Origin: Mucilaginibacter phenanthrenivorans
GTDB taxonomy: Bacteria > Bacteroidota > Bacteroidia > Sphingobacteriales > Sphingobacteriaceae
Reading direction: 5' to 3'
Length of the DNA stretch: 64,000 nucleotides
NCBI RefSeq assembly: GCF_024721155.1
Contig: NZ_JAHVAP010000003.1
Span: forward strand, 620,001 to 684,000
Shown: positions 62,972-64,000 of the stretch, piece after piece
Numbering within the stretch: the first letter of the stretch is position 1
Layout of the letters: each line of letters opens with the position of its first letter
Notes under the pieces: model-generated
Seen by the model: the letters and a program-made list of their open reading frames with translations, nothing else
Told to the model about the DNA's origin: nothing
Databases searched by the model: none
Made by a program: the position numbers and the translations under genes

Positions 62972-63514
62972 ATGGCAACTAAAATCAGATTGCAAAGACA
63001 CGGTAAAAAAGGTAAACCCTTTTATTACATCGTAGTAGCAGATGCACGCGCGCCGCGTGATGGACGTTTTATTGAGCGTTTAGGTTCATACAACCCAAAC
63101 ACTAATCCTGCAACAATTGACATCAATTTCGACAAAACTCTTGACTGGGTTAACAGCGGCGCACAGCCAACTGACACCTGTCGTGCTATATTGTCGTACA
63201 AAGGTGTTTTATACAAGAAACATTTACAAGGTGGCCTTAAAAAAGGCGCTTTAACTGAAGAGCAGGTTGAAACTAAATTCCAGGAATGGTTAGATACCAA
63301 GGACGGAAAGATCACCGGCAAGAAAACAGGTTTAGTATCAGCAAAAGACGAAGCGCGTAAAGCTGCTTTAGCCGCTGAAGCTAAAAAGAAGGAAGCTAAA
63401 GCTGCCGCAATTGTTGCTAAAAACACACCTGCAGTTGAAGAAGTTGAAGCACCTGCTGAAGAAGAAGCTACTGAAGCACCTGAGGCATCAGCTGACGAAA
63501 CAGCTGCTGAATAA
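62972..63514 (+). CDS. rpsP: 30S ribosomal protein S16
   Basis: 180 residues. The S16 core is at about 1-85 ([56 protein letters not shown]). A C-terminal tail rich in Lys, Ala and Glu (about 115-180) is usual in Bacteroidota and doubles the length compared with E. coli S16. It binds 16S rRNA during 30S assembly. It precedes rimM, the partner usually found next to it. Confidence 0.98.
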   Translation: MATKIRLQRHGKKGKPFYYIVVADARAPRDGRFIERLGSYNPNTNPATIDINFDKTLDWVNSGAQPTDTCRAILSYKGVLYKKHLQGGLKKGALTEEQVETKFQEWLDTKDGKITGKKTGLVSAKDEARKAALAAEAKKKEAKAAAIVAKNTPAVEEVEAPAEEEATEAPEASADETAAE

Positions 63515-63537
63515 TTTTCATCAGCAATTTATAAATG

Positions 63538-63572
63538 ATGGCGAAGACCCTAACAGGGTTTTCGCCATTGTT
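63538..63572 (+). terminator. Terminator-like hairpin after rpsP
   Basis: ATGGCGAAGACCCT, AACA, GGGTTTTCGCCAT then TTGTTATTTTG. A strong stem with a broken T tract, so it may only attenuate the operon. Confidence 0.5.
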
Positions 63573-63585
63573 ATTTTGTAACACC

Positions 63586-63628
63586 TTTACCCATAGCGAT
63601 GGGTTTGAAACCCATCGCTATGGGTAAA
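63586..63628. repeat. 43-bp perfect palindrome between rpsP and rimM
   Basis: Two 21-base arms with core ACCCATAGCGATGGGT around a single G at 63607. The core recurs in the hairpin at 33463-33500. Confidence 0.9.
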
Positions 63629-63646
63629 GGAAATCAAATCCACACC

Positions 63647-64000
63647 ATGACAACCGAAGATTGCTTCAGAATAGGCAGCACCATAAAAACCAAGGGCTTA
63701 AAGGGCGAACTGCATATTTATACCGATTTTGATGGCATTGAAGCCATAAAGTTCAATTCGCTGTTTATTGAAATAGCCGGTAAGCTGGTGCCATATTTTG
63801 TAAGCTCGATAAAATACCTGCAGAAAAATGCGGCATATTTAATTTTGGAGGATGTGGACACCATTGAAAAGGCGGCACATCTTGCAAAAAAGGACCTTTA
63901 CCTGCCCAATAAATTGAAGCCAAAAAAGGCGGAAGCCGAATTTACGCTGTTCGACCTGGTGGGCTTTACCGCCATTGACGACTACGAGGGCGAGCTCGGC
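63647..64000 (+). CDS. rimM: Ribosome maturation factor RimM (5' part, cut by window end)
   Basis: 118 codons are visible. It starts MTTEDCFRIGSTIKTKGLKG, the RimM N-terminal beta-barrel with the conserved GxIxKxHGLKGE-type motif, and continues VSSIKYLQKNAAYLILEDVD and DLYLPNKLKPK; the PRC-barrel half has just begun. RimM binds S19 and assists maturation of the 30S head. Only about two thirds of the protein lies in the window. Confidence 0.95.
   Translation, partial: MTTEDCFRIGSTIKTKGLKGELHIYTDFDGIEAIKFNSLFIEIAGKLVPYFVSSIKYLQKNAAYLILEDVDTIEKAAHLAKKDLYLPNKLKPKKAEAEFTLFDLVGFTAIDDYEGELG

Overview
The window looks like a chromosome segment of a Bacteroidota member of the family Sphingobacteriaceae, most likely Mucilaginibacter or a close relative. 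This rests on SusC/SusD and other TonB-linked outer-membrane proteins, a membrane-anchored kinase/receiver/AraC hybrid regulator, Bacteroidota promoters of the TAnnTTTG type, a PadR/PspC pair, a RAYT transposase with REP elements, an S16 protein with an acidic tail, and almost no Shine-Dalgarno sequences. The genus is inference.

Layout. 0-2.1 kb: two convergent tandem-domain universal stress proteins. 2.3-8.3 kb: a heavy-metal efflux operon on the minus strand, in transcription order a small Cys-rich secreted protein, a CzcA/CusA permease fused to a TolC-type outer-membrane protein, and a lipoprotein adaptor. 8.4-13.8 kb: an accessory stretch of minus-strand genes (SDR, Crp-like regulator, two membrane proteins, one unknown) separated by repeats that share the 3' end and terminator of the tRNA-Arg(CCT) at its right edge. 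14-17.1 kb: metG and an LD-carboxypeptidase. 17.2-19.3 kb: a double-glycine Cys-rich precursor-like peptide, DoxX, a Crp-like regulator and a small secreted protein.

19.4-25.3 kb: a tandem array of five paralogous secreted proteins plus a decayed sixth copy, followed by a DUF1735-type lipoprotein, SusD-like and SusC-like genes (25.5-31.3 kb), all on the minus strand. 31.4-36.3 kb: PadR, a PspC membrane protein and an outer-membrane beta-barrel receptor. 36.7-38.3 kb: DUF4267, NIPSNAP and Crp-like genes, then a truncated SDR; the first gene and the truncated SDR share the same upstream promoter element. 38.5-45.3 kb: a mobile-element-rich stretch with Hsp20, a RAYT flanked by inverted REPs, a lone receiver domain, a tyrosine recombinase, several gene fragments, a TlpA-like protein and an orphan tRNA 3' fragment.

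45.4-60.8 kb: an M14 peptidase, a 7TM hybrid sensor/AraC regulator, GAF-LuxR, cupin, YceI, small lipoproteins and membrane proteins, a class C serine hydrolase, an NTF2-like protein and RecQ. Two genes here share a duplicated tandem operator and promoter. 60.9-64 kb: an orphan antitoxin-like protein, a PAS-PAS-HisKA protein without an ATPase domain, rpsP and the 5' part of rimM.

No CRISPR array, rRNA or complete prophage was seen. All calls come from reading the sequence without database searches.
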